Assembly (NCBI GenBank): GCA_027924585.1
Contig: BSBM01000608.1
Location: forward strand, 6,450,501 to 6,514,500
Source of the DNA: Larix kaempferi
Lineage: Eukaryota; Streptophyta; Pinopsida; Pinales; Pinaceae
DNA: 64,000 bases
Reading direction: 5' to 3'
Positions 34,198 to 46,796 of the stretch are shown piece by piece. Positions within the stretch are counted from its first letter, which is position 1; the number at the start of each line of letters is the position of its first letter. The notes beneath the pieces were generated by a model. The model saw only the letters and a list, made by a program, of their open reading frames with translations, ran no database searches and was not told where the DNA came from. The position numbers and the translations under genes were made by a program.

Positions 34198-34897
34198 TCT
34201 AGATGAATCAAAGATTGTGCAAAGGATTTAAGTAAAGGGGATTATGAGTCATAGAAAAAGTACTCATCATGATTCTCCAAATAGGACAAAGGAGACATTG
34301 GAGTTAGATATTTTATCTATGGGTTGTTATAGATTCTCTTTTTGCTATTAAAGACATGCTAGTAGTGTTGGTCCATGGAATACCAAGAAGTTCAACAATT
34401 TTTAGCACTCCCTTAATGAGTAGATCTTGGGAAAGGATGAAGTAAACTAATTTATAATATTTTGGAAAGTATGGGTTGGTATCTTTACAAAAGGGAAATT
34501 TACATGGTTGTATACTCTTTTTTTAACAAGAAAAAAAACTCCATTGCTTGATATTCATTAAGATATGAATCAAACACAACTTACAACTTATCAGAAAATA
34601 TTGAAAATATCTCATCCAATATCTTATGTGCTACCCTATCTCCTCCATAGAGTTTCAAGTTTTACTGACTATTTTACGAGAGAGATAACAATTTAAAACT
34701 TGATTACAAAAAGCATCAAAATTACAGGATTATCCTCAAAGTGTCATATGATTTGTTATGTCATAACATCACAAAACTGCAGTTCAAGCTGTAACAAGAA
34801 AAAAAAAACGAGGAAACAAATGACATAGAGGTATTATTATCCCTTAATATGTCCTTAAAATTCCTGAAGAGACTTTAGAACGATCTATGATTTCTTT
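34198..34897 (-). other. Probable 3' UTR of a LINE fragment
   Basis: Non-coding between the RNase H stop and copia C. On the minus strand near 34510-34555 it reads CTTAATGAATATCAAG, then TTTTTTTTCTTGTTAAAAAAAG. This resembles the T-rich/A-tail ends of plant L1-type LINEs. The exact 3' end is not certain. Confidence 0.4.
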
Positions 34898-36060
34898 TTA
34901 AAGCATGCACCCTTCAGAAAATCCAAGGTTCTTCTTCAAGACTCGATCTGCTCTGTGATTTATTTCCCTATATATATGCTTAAACAAGATGTTTTGAAAG
35001 TACAATGGCATATCCTGAATCCTATATTTCCAATAGTCTAGCACTAACACCTGTAAACTGGATCCCCTAGTAATCCACCCAACAATGGCTTGTGAGTCTC
35101 CTATAACTTGTAAGGTTGCTATATTTTTGCTTTGGGAAAAAACTAGTAGCCCCCATAGGGTCATTAATTTTTATTTGGAGTTAGTGCTTGCACCAAATGC
35201 CATCCAAATTTGGAAGAAGTGACCTTGTTCAGTTTGAGTACCATTCCTACCCCACATTTATCTCCTTGAGAAACTCCATCAAATAAGTCCACTAGACAAC
35301 TCGGTATTATGATAGGCAATTTTAGTTGGTGAATTGAGGTCTCCTTAGGAGACATATGATACTCCCTAAAATTAACTACAATCTTGGAAGTGATGGCATA
35401 AATATTGTATATTCTATTTTCAAATAAGATCAAGTTCCTGTGACACTAGATATTCCATATGACGAACAATAGCAAATTGCACAGTGTTTCCAATGACTGA
35501 ACCTATAACCTCAAAGTCTCTTCAGATGTATTTTGTTTCCACTCTAGGGACACATTTTACCCTCACATCACTTCCATCCAGATGTTTTGGGAGAAAACAC
35601 AGGAAACAAACATGTGATCAATATAATCTTCACCTCTTCCACATAGAACAGAGAGGAAAGGCCCATAGAAACCGTGCTTTTGTAGGTTTTCTCCCACTAG
35701 GATTTTCCTTTCCAAAACCATCCAACTGTAGATTTGAATCTTTAGAGGTTCCTTCCAGTTCCAAATCTCTCGATGCCACCATTTCCATTCTACCCTATCC
35801 CCAGGATAAGGAAAATATTCATAAGCCGAACGTGTTGTTACCCAACCCGACGTTGTGTTCCATGACCATAAGAGATGGTCTTATCGGTCCTTCAATTTGA
35901 TGCTGTAATGTTCCAGTCCTTTTACATATCGCGCCCATTCACCAACAAAACTGCATCCCAATCCGAGCTCGGATGCATTGAACTAGTAGTTCGCTTCCAA
36001 TGGCCCCACCATTGGACTTCTAAAATGAGCCAAATGAAAGAAGCCAAAGGAAATGAGGTG
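34898..36060 (-). pseudogene. LINE 3' end: zf-RVT plus RNase H
   Basis: On the minus strand a zf-RVT region reads LLWSWNTTSGWVTTRSAYEY, then IWNWKEPLKIQIYSWM, LCGRGEDYIDHMFVSC and NIW, ending at a TGA near 35557. Its C-x-x-x-x-E-x-x-x-H-x-x-x-x-C pattern and the W-K-x-x-x-P-x-K-I lead are hallmarks of the zinc-binding region after plant LINE RT. Then follows RNase H: DLFDGVSQGDKCGVGMVL, frameshift at about 35164, LWGLLVFSQ, LQVIGDSQAIVGW and HIYREINHRAD. The RT itself is absent. The fragment is cut on its 5' side at the B insertion edge (36060), and nothing matching was recognised beyond 42518. Confidence 0.78.
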
Positions 36061-36064
36061 TGAT

Positions 36065-36637
36065 TGTTAATGTAATTGTAACTTCAGAAGATATTCACTT
36101 TTATATTTTATGTTGTATTTGTATTTTATTATTGTAATTTCGACGAAGATGTTTATTCCTCCACTCGGGAGAGTCATTATTGTATTTGAGTAATGTAAAG
36201 TGAGTGAGGTTAACTCTCCATTGTATGACATGGCATTAGACCCCAGAGTTGAGTCTTTTGTGGGTTATTAGACTCTCCTAGAGAAGTCGGCCCAGTTGGG
36301 TAAAAGGTCAAGTGAAAGTTAAAGTATAAATAGAGAGGGTGCTCCTATCTATTTGCTCATTCACTCACTCATCAAGTTCGCATAAGTTTGGAGGAGGACA
36401 AGTTCGCACAAGTGGAGAAGAGAGAAGATGTTGAAGACCATTTCTACTTTTGGGGTTTATGTTTCTGCTATTGTATTGTTTCTCATTCTATCTCTGAGGA
36501 AGTTGAGGGGTTTTCTCCTTTATGGTTTCCCCGAAGAAAAACTTTTTATCTCTTGTCTCTTGTGTTTAAATGTTGTGCTTGTTATTCTCTCAGATAAGAT
36601 CCTAGATAATCTTGAATTAAATTGTGAAAATATAACA
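36065..36637 (+). repeat. 5' LTR of copia B
   Basis: 573 bp. TATA box at 36325 in the block shared with A, then CTCATTCACTCACTCATC in R/U5. Confidence 0.95.
36325..36334 (+). promoter_or_regulatory. TATA box of copia B LTR
   Basis: TATAAATAGA within AAAGTTAAAGTATAAATAGA; the same block is at 42200 in the 3' LTR and in both LTRs of A. Confidence 0.75.
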
Positions 36638-36650
36638 TGGTATCAGAGCT
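36638..36650 (+). other. Primer-binding site of copia B
   Basis: TGGTATCAGAGCT, an exact match to the initiator tRNA-Met PBS, directly after the 5' LTR. Confidence 0.92.
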
Positions 36651-37251
36651 AACCTGAGAAGAAGACACTGTGTAGCTGCAGAACCTAGGGATTCTTAATT
36701 TTTGGGATTCTCTCCACGGATCATCAACAAAAGGAGGCTAGGATAACTCACCTAAGGAAGGCACATCTTTCTGTCGAAGCATAAGTTGATTCTGAGTATT
36801 TTCAATTTTTGGCCTGTCACTGCTGCGAGAAATTAGGGATTTTCACATAAGTACAATTTTGGAGTGAAATCAGCAGAGGAAGGAGCTCCTCAGCAAAATC
36901 GAAATTTAGAGACCAAGATCGAAGTTTTTGGTTGGGTGAAACTCCGGGAAAGTCAAACCCTAATTTGACTTTGGACTAGAAAAACCAGAAAACCAGAAAA
37001 AGCCAAAAATTGCGGATCAGAATTTCGCAAGTCATTTTTCAGGGGCAAATTTTTGGAATTTTCAAAATCCAAGTATACCAGCTTGCTCACCTCAGTCAAG
37101 CACATCTTTCTATCCAGACAAAAGTTTCAAATTCCAAGTTTGAATTTTTAGGGTTTCTCTGTCAAACCCTAGCCAGCTCGAGATCCAGTTTCAGCAAATC
37201 AAGTGGTAATACCTAAAACTTTTCTATTTCCATTTGAAGTACTCATTAAAG

Positions 37252-40200
37252 ATGTCTCACCACACCAAGCTTAAGGATAAGCTTGAAGGGGCTGATAACT
37301 TCCGAGCATGGAAGTATAGTATTGGTCTTGTCCTAGAGGAGAATCAATTGGACACCTATGTAAATGAAGAGATTCCAGTTCCAAAGGGAGATGAGGCTAA
37401 AGCTTTACACAAGAAGAACCTGATTAAGGCTAAGAGAATCATTGCATATTCTATCAAGGACCATCTCATACCACATATGTCATATCTGAAGACACCTAAA
37501 GAGATGTTTGATGCCTTGACCACCTTATTTGAAGGAAGGAATATAAATAGGAAGATGACATTAAGGAACCAATTGAAGAATGTAAAAATACAAAATGCAG
37601 AGACCATGTAGTCCTACTTTACAAGGGTCTCTTAGATAAAAGAACAACATGAAGCTGTGGGAGAGGATATAGAGAATGGAGAAATAGTGATGACCACCTT
37701 GAATGGTCTTCCTAGGTCATGGGATTCCTTCATTCAAGGAATCTGTGCAAGAAGAAAGTTGATCACCTTTAGTAGGCTGTGGGAGGAGTAGTCACAGGAA
37801 GAAGCTCGAATTGCAGCTCGAGAAGAAAAGATGGGTAATGAAGACCAGGCTCTCACAACAGAAACCAGGAAAGACAACAACAAGAGGGAGCATCCTCATC
37901 ACAAGAAGGGTAAACACCACCACCAGAATTAGAGGGAGAACTTTATAAGATCCAAGAGAGATCTATCTCACATTCAATGTTATAATTGTGATGAGAAGGG
38001 ACACTACTCCAAATATTGTCCCAGGAACAAAGTTAGCTCCCACAAGAAGAAGAACAACAAGAAAAGAAATCATGCTCACACAACAGAGGATGATGAACCT
38101 CCAATGAAGAGAACCAGAGAAGACAGTGAAGATTATTAAAGTGATGAAGAATATGTTCTGATTTCAGCTATCACAGGAACTGTCACACACAGAAGCAATG
38201 ATTGTCTTATAGATAGTGGGGCTTCCAAGCATATGACAGGATTCAAGGAATCCTTTGTGAACCTATCTGAACATGAGTCACCCCACAAGGTGAAACTTGG
38301 GGATGACTACCAGGATCCCATAAAAGGAAGTGGTGAAGCCTCCTATAAGCTAGACTCTGGAAAGTCTATGAAGATAAAATATGTCCTATATGTTCCAGGA
38401 ATCAAGAAGAACCTTCTCTCCATATTTGCATTGGATGCAAAAGGTATGAGGGTTGCATTTGTAGATGGCCAGGTTCTTATGTGGCCAAAGGGAAAGACCA
38501 TAGAGGATGTTGTGGTGATTGGAGAGAAAGAGGGAAGTTTATACAAACTAAGGGGCCAACCTGAACAAGCCCTATTCCATGACTCAGTAGAGCCAAGTGA
38601 ACTATGGCAGAGAAGGCTTGCACATGTGCACTATAGAGCACTATCACTTGCAAGCAAAGCAGTTGAAGGTCTTCCAGAAATACAAGAAAAGCATGAAGGA
38701 ATTTGCAAAGGATGTGTGAAAGGAAAGAACATAAAGAAGTCATTTCCAAGCAGTGAAAGCAAGGAAAAAGGAATCTTGGAAATCATCCATTTAGATGTAT
38801 GCGGTCCAATGTCATCCAGTTCATTGAGAGGGTATGTATATTATGTTTCTTTCATTGATGATTTTTTCTAGGAAGACATGGATATATTTCTTGAATAATA
38901 AGGATGAGGTATTCAGTAAGTTCAAGGAATTCAAGGTCTTGATAGAAAACCACATAGAGAAGAAAATCAAGACTTTTCGGTCAAACAATGGCGGAGAATT
39001 CACATCAGAATACCTCAAGAAATTATGTAGAGATTCAGGGATTAAGAGGGAGTTGACCATTCCATATAATCTATAGTAGAATGGAGTTGCAGAAAGGAAG
39101 AATAGAACAATCATGGAAGCAACAAGATAAATTCTTCACGACCAGGATCTTCCAATGCATCTATGGGTAGAAGCTGCGAGAACAGCCGTGTATGTACAAA
39201 ATCGTACTCCACATAGAGTACTTGACAACAAGACATCATAAGAAGATTTCTCCGGTGAGAAACCATAGGTCATCCATCTCAGGATATTTGGTTTCCCAAT
39301 ATACATACATATCCCAAAGGAGAAAAGGACGAAGTTAGATCCTTTAGGAAAGAAGGGCATATTTGTGGGATATAATGAAAGCTCGAAGGCTTACATAATA
39401 TATTTTCCAAGGTTCAAGAAGATCGACATCAGCAGGGATGTAACATTCGACGAAGACTCAACATATCACAAATCCAGAAAGCTACCTATTGAATACATTG
39501 AAGAACCAGAAGCACCCAAGATCCGAGATACAACAATGAATGAAGCAAATCCAGAAGATCATGAAGACCGCGAGATAGAATATCCATAAGAAACTGTAGA
39601 TCCACCCCGTGAGAAGAATTCTCACAATATAAAACTAGCATGGGTACGAGAAGCAATTCAAGATGCAGAGAGATATGGTGCTCCAGAAGGAATACATAGA
39701 GAAAGCAAAAGTCCGAGGCCATTCTCCAGTTATGTAGCCCTACTGTGCGACATCATTGACAAAGAACCTTCCAATTATGAAGAAGCGGCAGAAAGGAAGG
39801 AATGGAAGGATGCCATGATCAAGGAGTACCAATTGATCATGAAGAATGATGTCTGAGATGTGGTCCCGAGACCAGAAGGGAAGTCTATGGTGACTTCCAA
39901 GTGGATCTATAAGATCAAGCATGCTGTAGATGGTAGCATAGAGAAATACAAGGAAAGATTTGTGGCATGTGGTTTCTCCCAAAAGGAAGGGATAGATTAT
40001 GAGGAGACATTTTCACTTATAGCTAGATACACTTCCATCCAAGGATAATTTTAGGGGCGAAATTTAGCCCATGGGCTATTTTTCCATGTTTTTTTCCCAA
40101 AACAAATTCGCCAATTTGCATTTTTTGAAGCCCCATTTTGCCCAATTTTGATGGGGTAAACTTTTTTTACTCTAAAAATCACCAAATTATTATATAAACT

Positions 40201-41265
40201 ATATAGAATCCTTATAAATTGAAATAATTTTAGAAAAATATCGCCAAATATTTTATAGTTGACATTTTAAGAATTGGTAAGATTTGCCAAGGTTTATACA
40301 CTTTTAAATAAGTATGGGTCCTTAAAATTATCCCTGTGAATCCATCAGAATTGTACTTGCTCTGGCTGCAGTAATGAAATGGAAGATACACCAGATGGAT
40401 GTCAAGACAACATTCTTAAATGGTGTAGTGGAAGAGGAAGTGTATGTAGATCAGCCACTCGGATTTGAGACATATGCAGTAGAGATCTTGAAGAGGTTCG
40501 GGATGATGGATCGTAATGCCATGGCCACACCTATGGCATCGAACCTGAAGCTATTGAGTGATGCTTCATCAGAATCAATTGATGCCATGATGTATCGTTA
40601 GATGATTGGATCTTTGATATACCTGACAAATACGAGACCAAATATTTCCTTTGCTGTGAACACATTGAGCCAGTTCTTGACAGATCTGAGACATGTTCAC
40701 TTGATTGCTGCAAAGCATATTCTGAGGTACCTGAAGGGTACGGTGGATTATGGGCTCAAGTATGATGGGAATCAAAAGATTAACCTAGAGGGTTATGTTG
40801 ATTTGGATTGGGCAGGAAGTGCCATTGATAGGAAGAGCACTTCGAGGCGCTGCTTCAGTATGGGATCAGGTGTGATCTCTTGGTTTAGCAGGAAGCAGTC
40901 TTGCGTGGCACTGAGTATAGCCAAAGCAGAGTATGTCGCAGCTTGTTCGGCTAGTTGTGAGGCAATATGGCTAAGGAAGGTACTGTCTGATTTGTTTGAT
41001 CTCTAGTTGGATGCTACTTGTATATATTGCGACAACCAGAGTTGTGTGAAGTTGTCTGAGAACCCGATGTTCCATGACAAGTCGAAGCACATCGAGATCA
41101 AGTATCACTATATCAAGGATATGGTGCAGAGAGGAGCAGTGAAGCTCCAGTATGTTGCGACTGATGAGCAGATAGCCGATGTGTTGACCAAGCCGTTATC
41201 TAGAGTACTTCATAGAGAAGCTTGGTGTACTTCAGATCGAGGTTCCTTCCAAGGCGAAACGATGA
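37252..41265 (+). pseudogene. gag-pol of copia B, RT active site deleted
   Basis: Starts MSHHTKLKDKLEGADNF. Gag is stopped by TAG 37609-37611. Zinc knuckle CYNCDEKGHYSKYC lies at about 37980. Protease: LIDSGASKHMTG (about 38211). Integrase: CKGCVKGK and LDVCGPM; the NPQQNGV motif has become NL, two TAGs, then NGV. A frameshift lies in the T run at about 38862. RT begins SKWIYKIKHAVDG and runs to RYTSI (MITE 40040-40336), then resumes at IVLALAAVMKWKIHQMD. At about 40470 QPLGFE jumps straight to YAVEILKRFG: against element A about 342 bp (114 codons), including the YVDD box, are missing. RNase H: LDWAGSAIDRKST and IADVLTKPLSRV. A final frameshift at about 41210 precedes EKLGVLQ and the TGA at 41263. 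Confidence 0.94.
40040..40336 (+). mobile_element. hAT-type MITE, copy 3
   Basis: 297 bp, CAAGGATAATTTTAGGGGC...TTAAAATTATCCCTG. It interrupts copia B between RYTSI and IVLALA. TCCATC repeats on both sides (40034-40039 and 40341-40346), so at least 6 bp of the expected 8-bp TSD is visible. Same orientation as copy 2 and very similar to it. Confidence 0.88.
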
Positions 41266-41463
41266 GTCCAGAAGACGCAGATGCATGTGAGCCATTCTCA
41301 CATGGTGGTAGGTGTATTCTCCCATGGTGCAGATGTAAGGGCTGGGGTTATTTTAGCATGGTTGAGGTGTGTCTTCCCATGATCGTGATTATGTGTGCAT
41401 CTGGGCTGTGCTCCATGTGAGGATGAGATGATCTAAAGCTGATGAGGCGATAAGCAGGAGATT

Positions 41464-41705
41464 CAGGTTGTGCAGAGGCATATAATCAGTTTTGGGATGC
41501 TCCTTCAAGTTTTGCAGAGACATATAATTAGTCTTGGGATATCTTGCAGGTTTTGCAGAGGCATATAATTAGTCTTGGGATGCTCCTTCAGGTTTTGCAG
41601 AGGCATATAATCAGTCCTAGGAGATCTTGCAGGTTTTGCAGAAGCATGTAATAGGTCCTGAGATGTTGTGTCAGGTTTTTGCAAGGAAATGTAATAAGTC
41701 CTGAG
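41464..41705 (+). repeat. 3' UTR minisatellite of copia B
   Basis: Six units of 41-42 bp (starts 41464, 41506, 41547, 41589, 41630, 41672) built on CAGGTTTTGCAGAGGCATAT followed by AATCAGTCTTGGGA. Non-coding, between the pol stop and the PPT. Confidence 0.93.
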
Positions 41706-41929
41706 CCATTTCTACTTGATGGATTGCTTGTAGAGATGATGAAGACCTACATGGAGGCTAGGCCAACATCCAACATGAAAAAGGGTTGGCTCTGTAGAAC
41801 TTCCTATGACGAGTAGATTGGAGATTGATGGTTGAGCTAGCAGCAGCAGTGACGCTGATGATCCAGCTTTGATGATGATCCAACAACGAAGACTTGTGTT
41901 GATGACTGTGTCAAGAGAACCCCTTTTGG

Positions 41930-41940
41930 TTAAGAGGGAG
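41930..41940 (+). other. Polypurine tract of copia B
   Basis: TTAAGAGGGAG directly before the 3' LTR; compare AAGGGGGAG in A. Confidence 0.85.
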
Positions 41941-42512
41941 TGTCAATGTAATTGTAACTTCGGAAGATATTCACTTGTATATTTTATGTGTATTTGTATT
42001 TTATTATTGTACTTCCGACGGAGATGTTTATTCCTCCGGTCGGGGGAGTCATTATTGTATTTGAGTCATGTAAAGTCAGTGAGGTTAACCCTCCATTGTA
42101 TGACGGGGCATTAGACCTCAAAGTTGAGTCTTTTGTGGGTTATTAGACTCTTCTAGAGAAGTCGGCCCAGTTGGGTAAAAGGTTAAGTGAAAGTTAAAGT
42201 ATAAATAGAGAGGGTGTTGCTCTCTATTTGCTCATTCACTCACTCATCAAGTTTGCATAAGTGAGGAGGAGGACAAGTTCGCACAAGTGGAGAAGAGAGA
42301 AGCTGCTGAAGACCATTTCTACTTTTGGGGTTTATGTTTTTGCTATTGTATTGTTTCCCATTCTATCTCTGAGGAAGTTGCGTGGTTTTCTCCTTTATGG
42401 TTTCCCCGGAGAAAAACTTTGTGTCTCTTGTCTCTTGTGTTTAAATGTTGTGCTTGTTATTCTCTCAGATAAGATCCTAGATAATCTTGAATTAATTTGT
42501 GAAAATCTAACA
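41941..42512 (+). repeat. 3' LTR of copia B
   Basis: 572 bp, the partner of 36065-36637, with visible scattered substitutions (about 15 in the first 190 bp by eye). Confidence 0.95.
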
Positions 42513-43056
42513 GTGATATGGTTATCTACTATATTAAAAGACGATTACATGTTTTATAAATTTGAGTTTTTTTTGGTTTGTCATGATTTAGTATGATTAT
42601 GTAATTTTTGTTATTATAATTTTAAACTGATAAAATTGTTGTTTTTAATGTGGCGCAACACTCTTATATATCATTATAACAATCTAATTATACAATATTA
42701 ACATTTAATACTTACAATTCCATAAATTTATCATTCTTAAAAATAAATTCATAAAACTTCTCAAGTGGATGAAAATAAACATAAAAAGATAATCAAATTG
42801 CCTTTGAAAAAACACAATAAGTATCCAATGTACAACATAACATGGGTTTTTTAAAATAAACGGCGTAGGAAGTCAAAGCACATTCTTATATGGCTCAACG
42901 ATCATGTGAGTAGTCGAAGGACTTGAATTATTAAAGCGAGCCCATATCATGATTACAATCTTCTACCTTTTTATGATGAATGATGATAGAAGTTCATGCA
43001 CTCAACCCTACCTAGAATTTGAATTGGGTTGATTTTTTAATGTAGAATCATAAAGG

Positions 43057-43158
43057 ACCATTATATGATAAATTAGGTATATAATCAAATACCATTATAT
43101 GATAAATTAGGTATATAATCAAATACCATTATATGACAAATTAGGCATATGATCAAAT
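43057..43158. repeat. Three-copy tandem repeat, 34-bp period
   Basis: Starts at 43057, 43091 and 43125 with ACCATTATATGATAAATTAG; only the third copy shows a few changes. Confidence 0.92.
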
Positions 43159-44247
43159 TGGAGAAGGTAAATATGATCTATCACACTAAAATGTTGAATA
43201 CGTTTTAAATAACAATATATAGATAAAGTCGATCACATAGATCATATGAGATAAATGTATATTTGAAGTTGTTTATATAATGTATGTATTCTAAGTAGGA
43301 AGACCTATAGTTTTAAGAGAAAATGTTAATTAAATTTAGATTGGGTAGTTGAGAGTATGGGTTGTGATGCTTTTTATCCAAAATTCAAATTTAATTTGCA
43401 AAATATTATGATGGATATTGAAATACTTTGATTTTCTATTAATTTTTTTTTTTAAATATTTATATATATATAATTTGTATGTGACTAATTTGAGGAGTTT
43501 ATAAGATTATTGTAATTTTTCATATTATTTTGTATAAATTTACATATCTTCCATAAGGTTAAATAATTTATTTTTTATAAATCTTATAAGAATTATAAGA
43601 ATTAAAAGTTTGATGATAACCATATAAGGAATTATTTTTCTTACTTATTAGTTATCTTCACATCATTCACTAGATATAATGATATAATATCTATGGAGTT
43701 ATCATACATATATATATTTGGAAAAATAAAATATATAATTGGAAGACACGATTTTGAACATGCAAACACTAAAATGGATATGATGCTCCCTTGGCTATGT
43801 AGCCTCTGGAATTGTTGTAGTTACCTGGATTTGTAGCTTTTCGAATTGTTGTAGTTGCCTCCTCTTCTACACTTGGTCGATCTTCCTGACTCACTTTAAG
43901 TAAGGTTGACATACTCTCAATGTGGATGTTATCATGAACTTATACTTGTTATATATACGAGATTATTTAGAACACATATAACCAACGATGATGTTAACAT
44001 ATATCAACAATTTAGAAGATAAGTAGTAATATGAAATAATTCTTAAAGATAAGGATATCTTATTATATCAAAACATCATTTATGTAACATTACATAGATA
44101 ATAGCCACAAAATGAATATATCCAAAATACACATCATATAGATAATACTTACAAATTAAATATATCCAAAAAAAATACATCGATAAATATAAAAAATAAG
44201 AAGATTTAATTTTCTTACCATTACTTCTCAAATGAAAGAAATAAAAA

Positions 44248-44493
44248 AATATAGTGATAAAGTCTAGAACATACACTATACAAATATTCAATGTTTTATT
44301 TAAATAAGATTACTTTTTATCAACACAAAAAATATAGTGATAAAGTTTAGAACATACATTATACAAATATTCAATGTTTTATTTAAATAATAATACTTTT
44401 TATCAACACAAAAAATATAGTGATAAAGTTTAGAACATACATTATACAAATATTCAATGTTTTATTTAAATAATAATACTTTTTATCAACACA
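44248..44493. repeat. Three-copy tandem repeat, 83-bp period
   Basis: TAGTGATAAAG recurs at 44252, 44335 and 44418, each followed by AACATACA, TATACAAATATTCAATG and TACTTTTTATCAACACA. Copies 2 and 3 are nearly identical, so the array grew recently by unequal exchange or slippage. Confidence 0.93.
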
Positions 44494-45340
44494 TATTGAG
44501 AAAGAAAAATTTAATATAAAATTAAGTATGAAAATATGTGTATTTCATAAATTAAAATATTTTTGAAATAAATAACAACAATGAAGTAAATGTAAATTTT
44601 ATTCAAATTTGTTTTATAAATTTTATTCAAATTTTCTTATATTATGCAAAAATTTTAGATTTGATATTAAATTATTTAAAATTTTCATATTTTATATTAT
44701 AAATTATAATAATTTGAGAACGTTTATCTTTAAGCTTTTTGAATACACAAATAACACTCTAAAGCAAATCAAGTAGTTTCTTATTTTTCTTTCTCAACTA
44801 TCCCTATCCTCATCCTTATCATCATATTCAATTATTTTTTGATTATTAGATCTTGTTATATAGTAGTCCAAATATTAATTTCACATAATATGATACATTA
44901 CGTAAGCACTTGTTCATACATTTGAAGAAAGTTACGTAATAATAATACTAATACTAATAATAATAATAGTCTAGAGATTTGTTATTATTAAAAATATTAT
45001 TATTATACTAATTTAGGTGTTTGTGTTTTAAAAATAGCATTTTATATTGATAAAAAATTTAATATGAACTATATACAATGATGATGATTATAATTATTAA
45101 TGTCCATTCATACCAATTTTGATTGATTTAGATATTTACATCTTAAAATTGTTATGTGTATAACATTATTTACGACACATTTAATTATGAAATTACTATT
45201 TTTTTCATAGAAAAAAAACAGTATTTTTGTTATTTTGGAGAAATAAAAATGTACATTTAATTATGAAATTACTGTATACAAAAAAATGTTAACATATAAA
45301 AAAAAAAATTATAAGATGAGATTTAATGTAAATTGGAATT

Positions 45341-45571
45341 TTGACCCGCATGGGTGTGGCTTATTGGTGGTTCACTTGATATGAAGTCACATGTTGTAAA
45401 TTGGAGGTCAAGAGTTCAAATCACACCCGGCTTTACCCGTGTCTCATGCTTGCGGGGTGTGTGGGACACCTAGGGCTATAGTGGTAGCAGGATTGGATCC
45501 CTGGACCCCGTGTCACGTGAATACCAACCCAGTCTCCAGTTGCCAATTCCCTTAACACACAAAAAAAAGTG
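45341..45571 (+). mobile_element. tRNA-derived SINE (second family)
   Basis: About 230 bp. The head reads GGGTGTGGCTTATTGGTGG (A-box region, about 45352-45370) and GAGTTCAAATC (B-box, 45412-45422). The body is GC-rich and unrelated to the tRNA head; the tail ends in an A run (AAAAAAAA, 45561-45568). The flanks AATTGGAATT (45331-45340) and AATTGAAATT (45572-45581) form a 10-bp TSD with one mismatch. The body differs from the split SINE at 9581-18807, so it is a separate family. It would be transcribed by RNA polymerase III from the internal promoter. Confidence 0.72.
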
Positions 45572-45638
45572 AATTGAAATTCTAAGATATAGATATATCA
45601 TTGTATTCAAATATCTTCACAATTGCAAATCCAAACTA

Positions 45639-45642
<4 letters not shown>

Positions 45643-45670
<28 letters not shown>
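45643..45670. repeat. AT dinucleotide microsatellite
   Basis: Uninterrupted TA repeat of about 28 bp. Confidence 0.95.
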
Positions 45671-46672
45671 AGAGTTAGCTAATTAATTAAAAACATATAT
45701 TTCCTCTCAAAAAAATAATTTGATATAAATATATTCTTCCATAATGTACACAACACAAGTTAAATTGTTAAACGTGCAATTTCAAAAATAAAACTTTTAA
45801 CTTGGGAAGGAGTCCACTAAAATTTAGGTGAAGAAAATGGTGCTTTCCATTGTCAATGTCAATAATATTTTAATCCATAAAAGTTGAGTATGAATCGAGT
45901 AAATCTTTTTTTTTTTAATGTAATTTGATTCTTGAACAATAAGATATTTGGATTATGATATGCATGCCACGTAGGAAGGAATGAGACATGCCATACCATG
46001 TCATGGCATGTATGGCATCATGGATGATGGCGTAAGGCGAGGTAAAAAAACGGGGTTAGCAATGGGATTAAGGCGACGTTGGGTGGGTGCGGTGGGTATC
46101 GTCGAGAAGGGTTCCATCCGTCACCGTCCCCCCCCACGCGAGGGGGGTGCAAGTTGCAAGTTGTCTAGGGCGGTGGGGGGCAGAGCAAGTTGCAACTAGA
46201 AAAGTATTGCCGACCATGCAAGTTGCTACGGACTATGCCGGATATCACGATTCGAGTGGACACGAAGATGGCGATAGCTGCCAAGACGACAAAAGATCTC
46301 CACCTAATTGCCGGCCCCCTTAATTTCTTCACAACATATTCAGGTGAAAGGATCTGACCACTCTTTCTCCCGATAGCATCATTTTTTATTTTTCTAATTC
46401 AAATACTATAGTGGGATCCAAACTGCTAACATGTGGGTTAACAAATATAGGTAATCGGTGCTTAGCTTCTTGGTTCAACTATCCCATGTGCAACTCTAAA
46501 CGCTCGCTCTGGAGCATACCGCACGACAAGCAAGCTAAGTAGGCTCTGGGGATTAGCAAAGTCTTCGCTAAACTACAAGAATTCCACTTACTAAGAGTGG
46601 AAGTTATGTAGTTGTTTTCGTTTTCTTATGGTCCCCATTCATGGATAGAATATCATGGTACAGTTATATGTC

Positions 46673-46796
46673 ATTTTCATGTAGTTTTGTTTTTTCCCAA
46701 TGTCTGTCCAGAGATTTTCATGTAGTTTTGTTTTTTCCCAATGTCTATCCAGAGATTTTCATGTAGTTTTGTTTTTTCCCAATGTCTATCTAGAGT
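46673..46796. repeat. Three-copy tandem repeat, 41-bp period
   Basis: Starts at 46673, 46714 and 46755 with ATTTTCATGTAGTTTTG, each continuing into CCCAATGTCTRTC. Confidence 0.93.

Larger units (their letters stand above)
36065..42512 (+). mobile_element. Ty1/copia LTR retrotransposon B
   Basis: LTRs 36065-36637 and 41941-42512 (TGTTAATGTAATTG / TGTCAATGTAATTG ... CTAACA), perfect TSD GTGAT (36060-36064, 42513-42517). PBS, gag-pol, 3' UTR minisatellite and PPT are in order. Protein and LTR sequence are close to element A, so both belong to one copia lineage. It is more decayed than A, with many stops, a ~340-bp in-frame deletion in RT and a MITE insertion. Confidence 0.96.
42518..45340. other. 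Very AT-rich spacer
   Basis: No gene or TE domain recognised. It contains the two three-copy arrays listed below and long runs of A/T. A minus-strand 71-codon open frame at 44076-44291 is low-complexity Phe/Tyr/Ile-rich and is not credible as a gene. Confidence 0.55.

Noticed and set aside
44076-44291. 71-codon minus-strand hydrophobic ORF (membrane-protein-like)
   Set aside because: Low-complexity Phe/Tyr/Ile codons are expected from very AT-rich DNA; it overlaps the 83-bp array.
45352-45425. A tRNA gene at 45352 (A and B boxes)
   Set aside because: The acceptor and anticodon stems do not form a full cloverleaf that I can see. The unrelated body, A tail and TSD fit a SINE.
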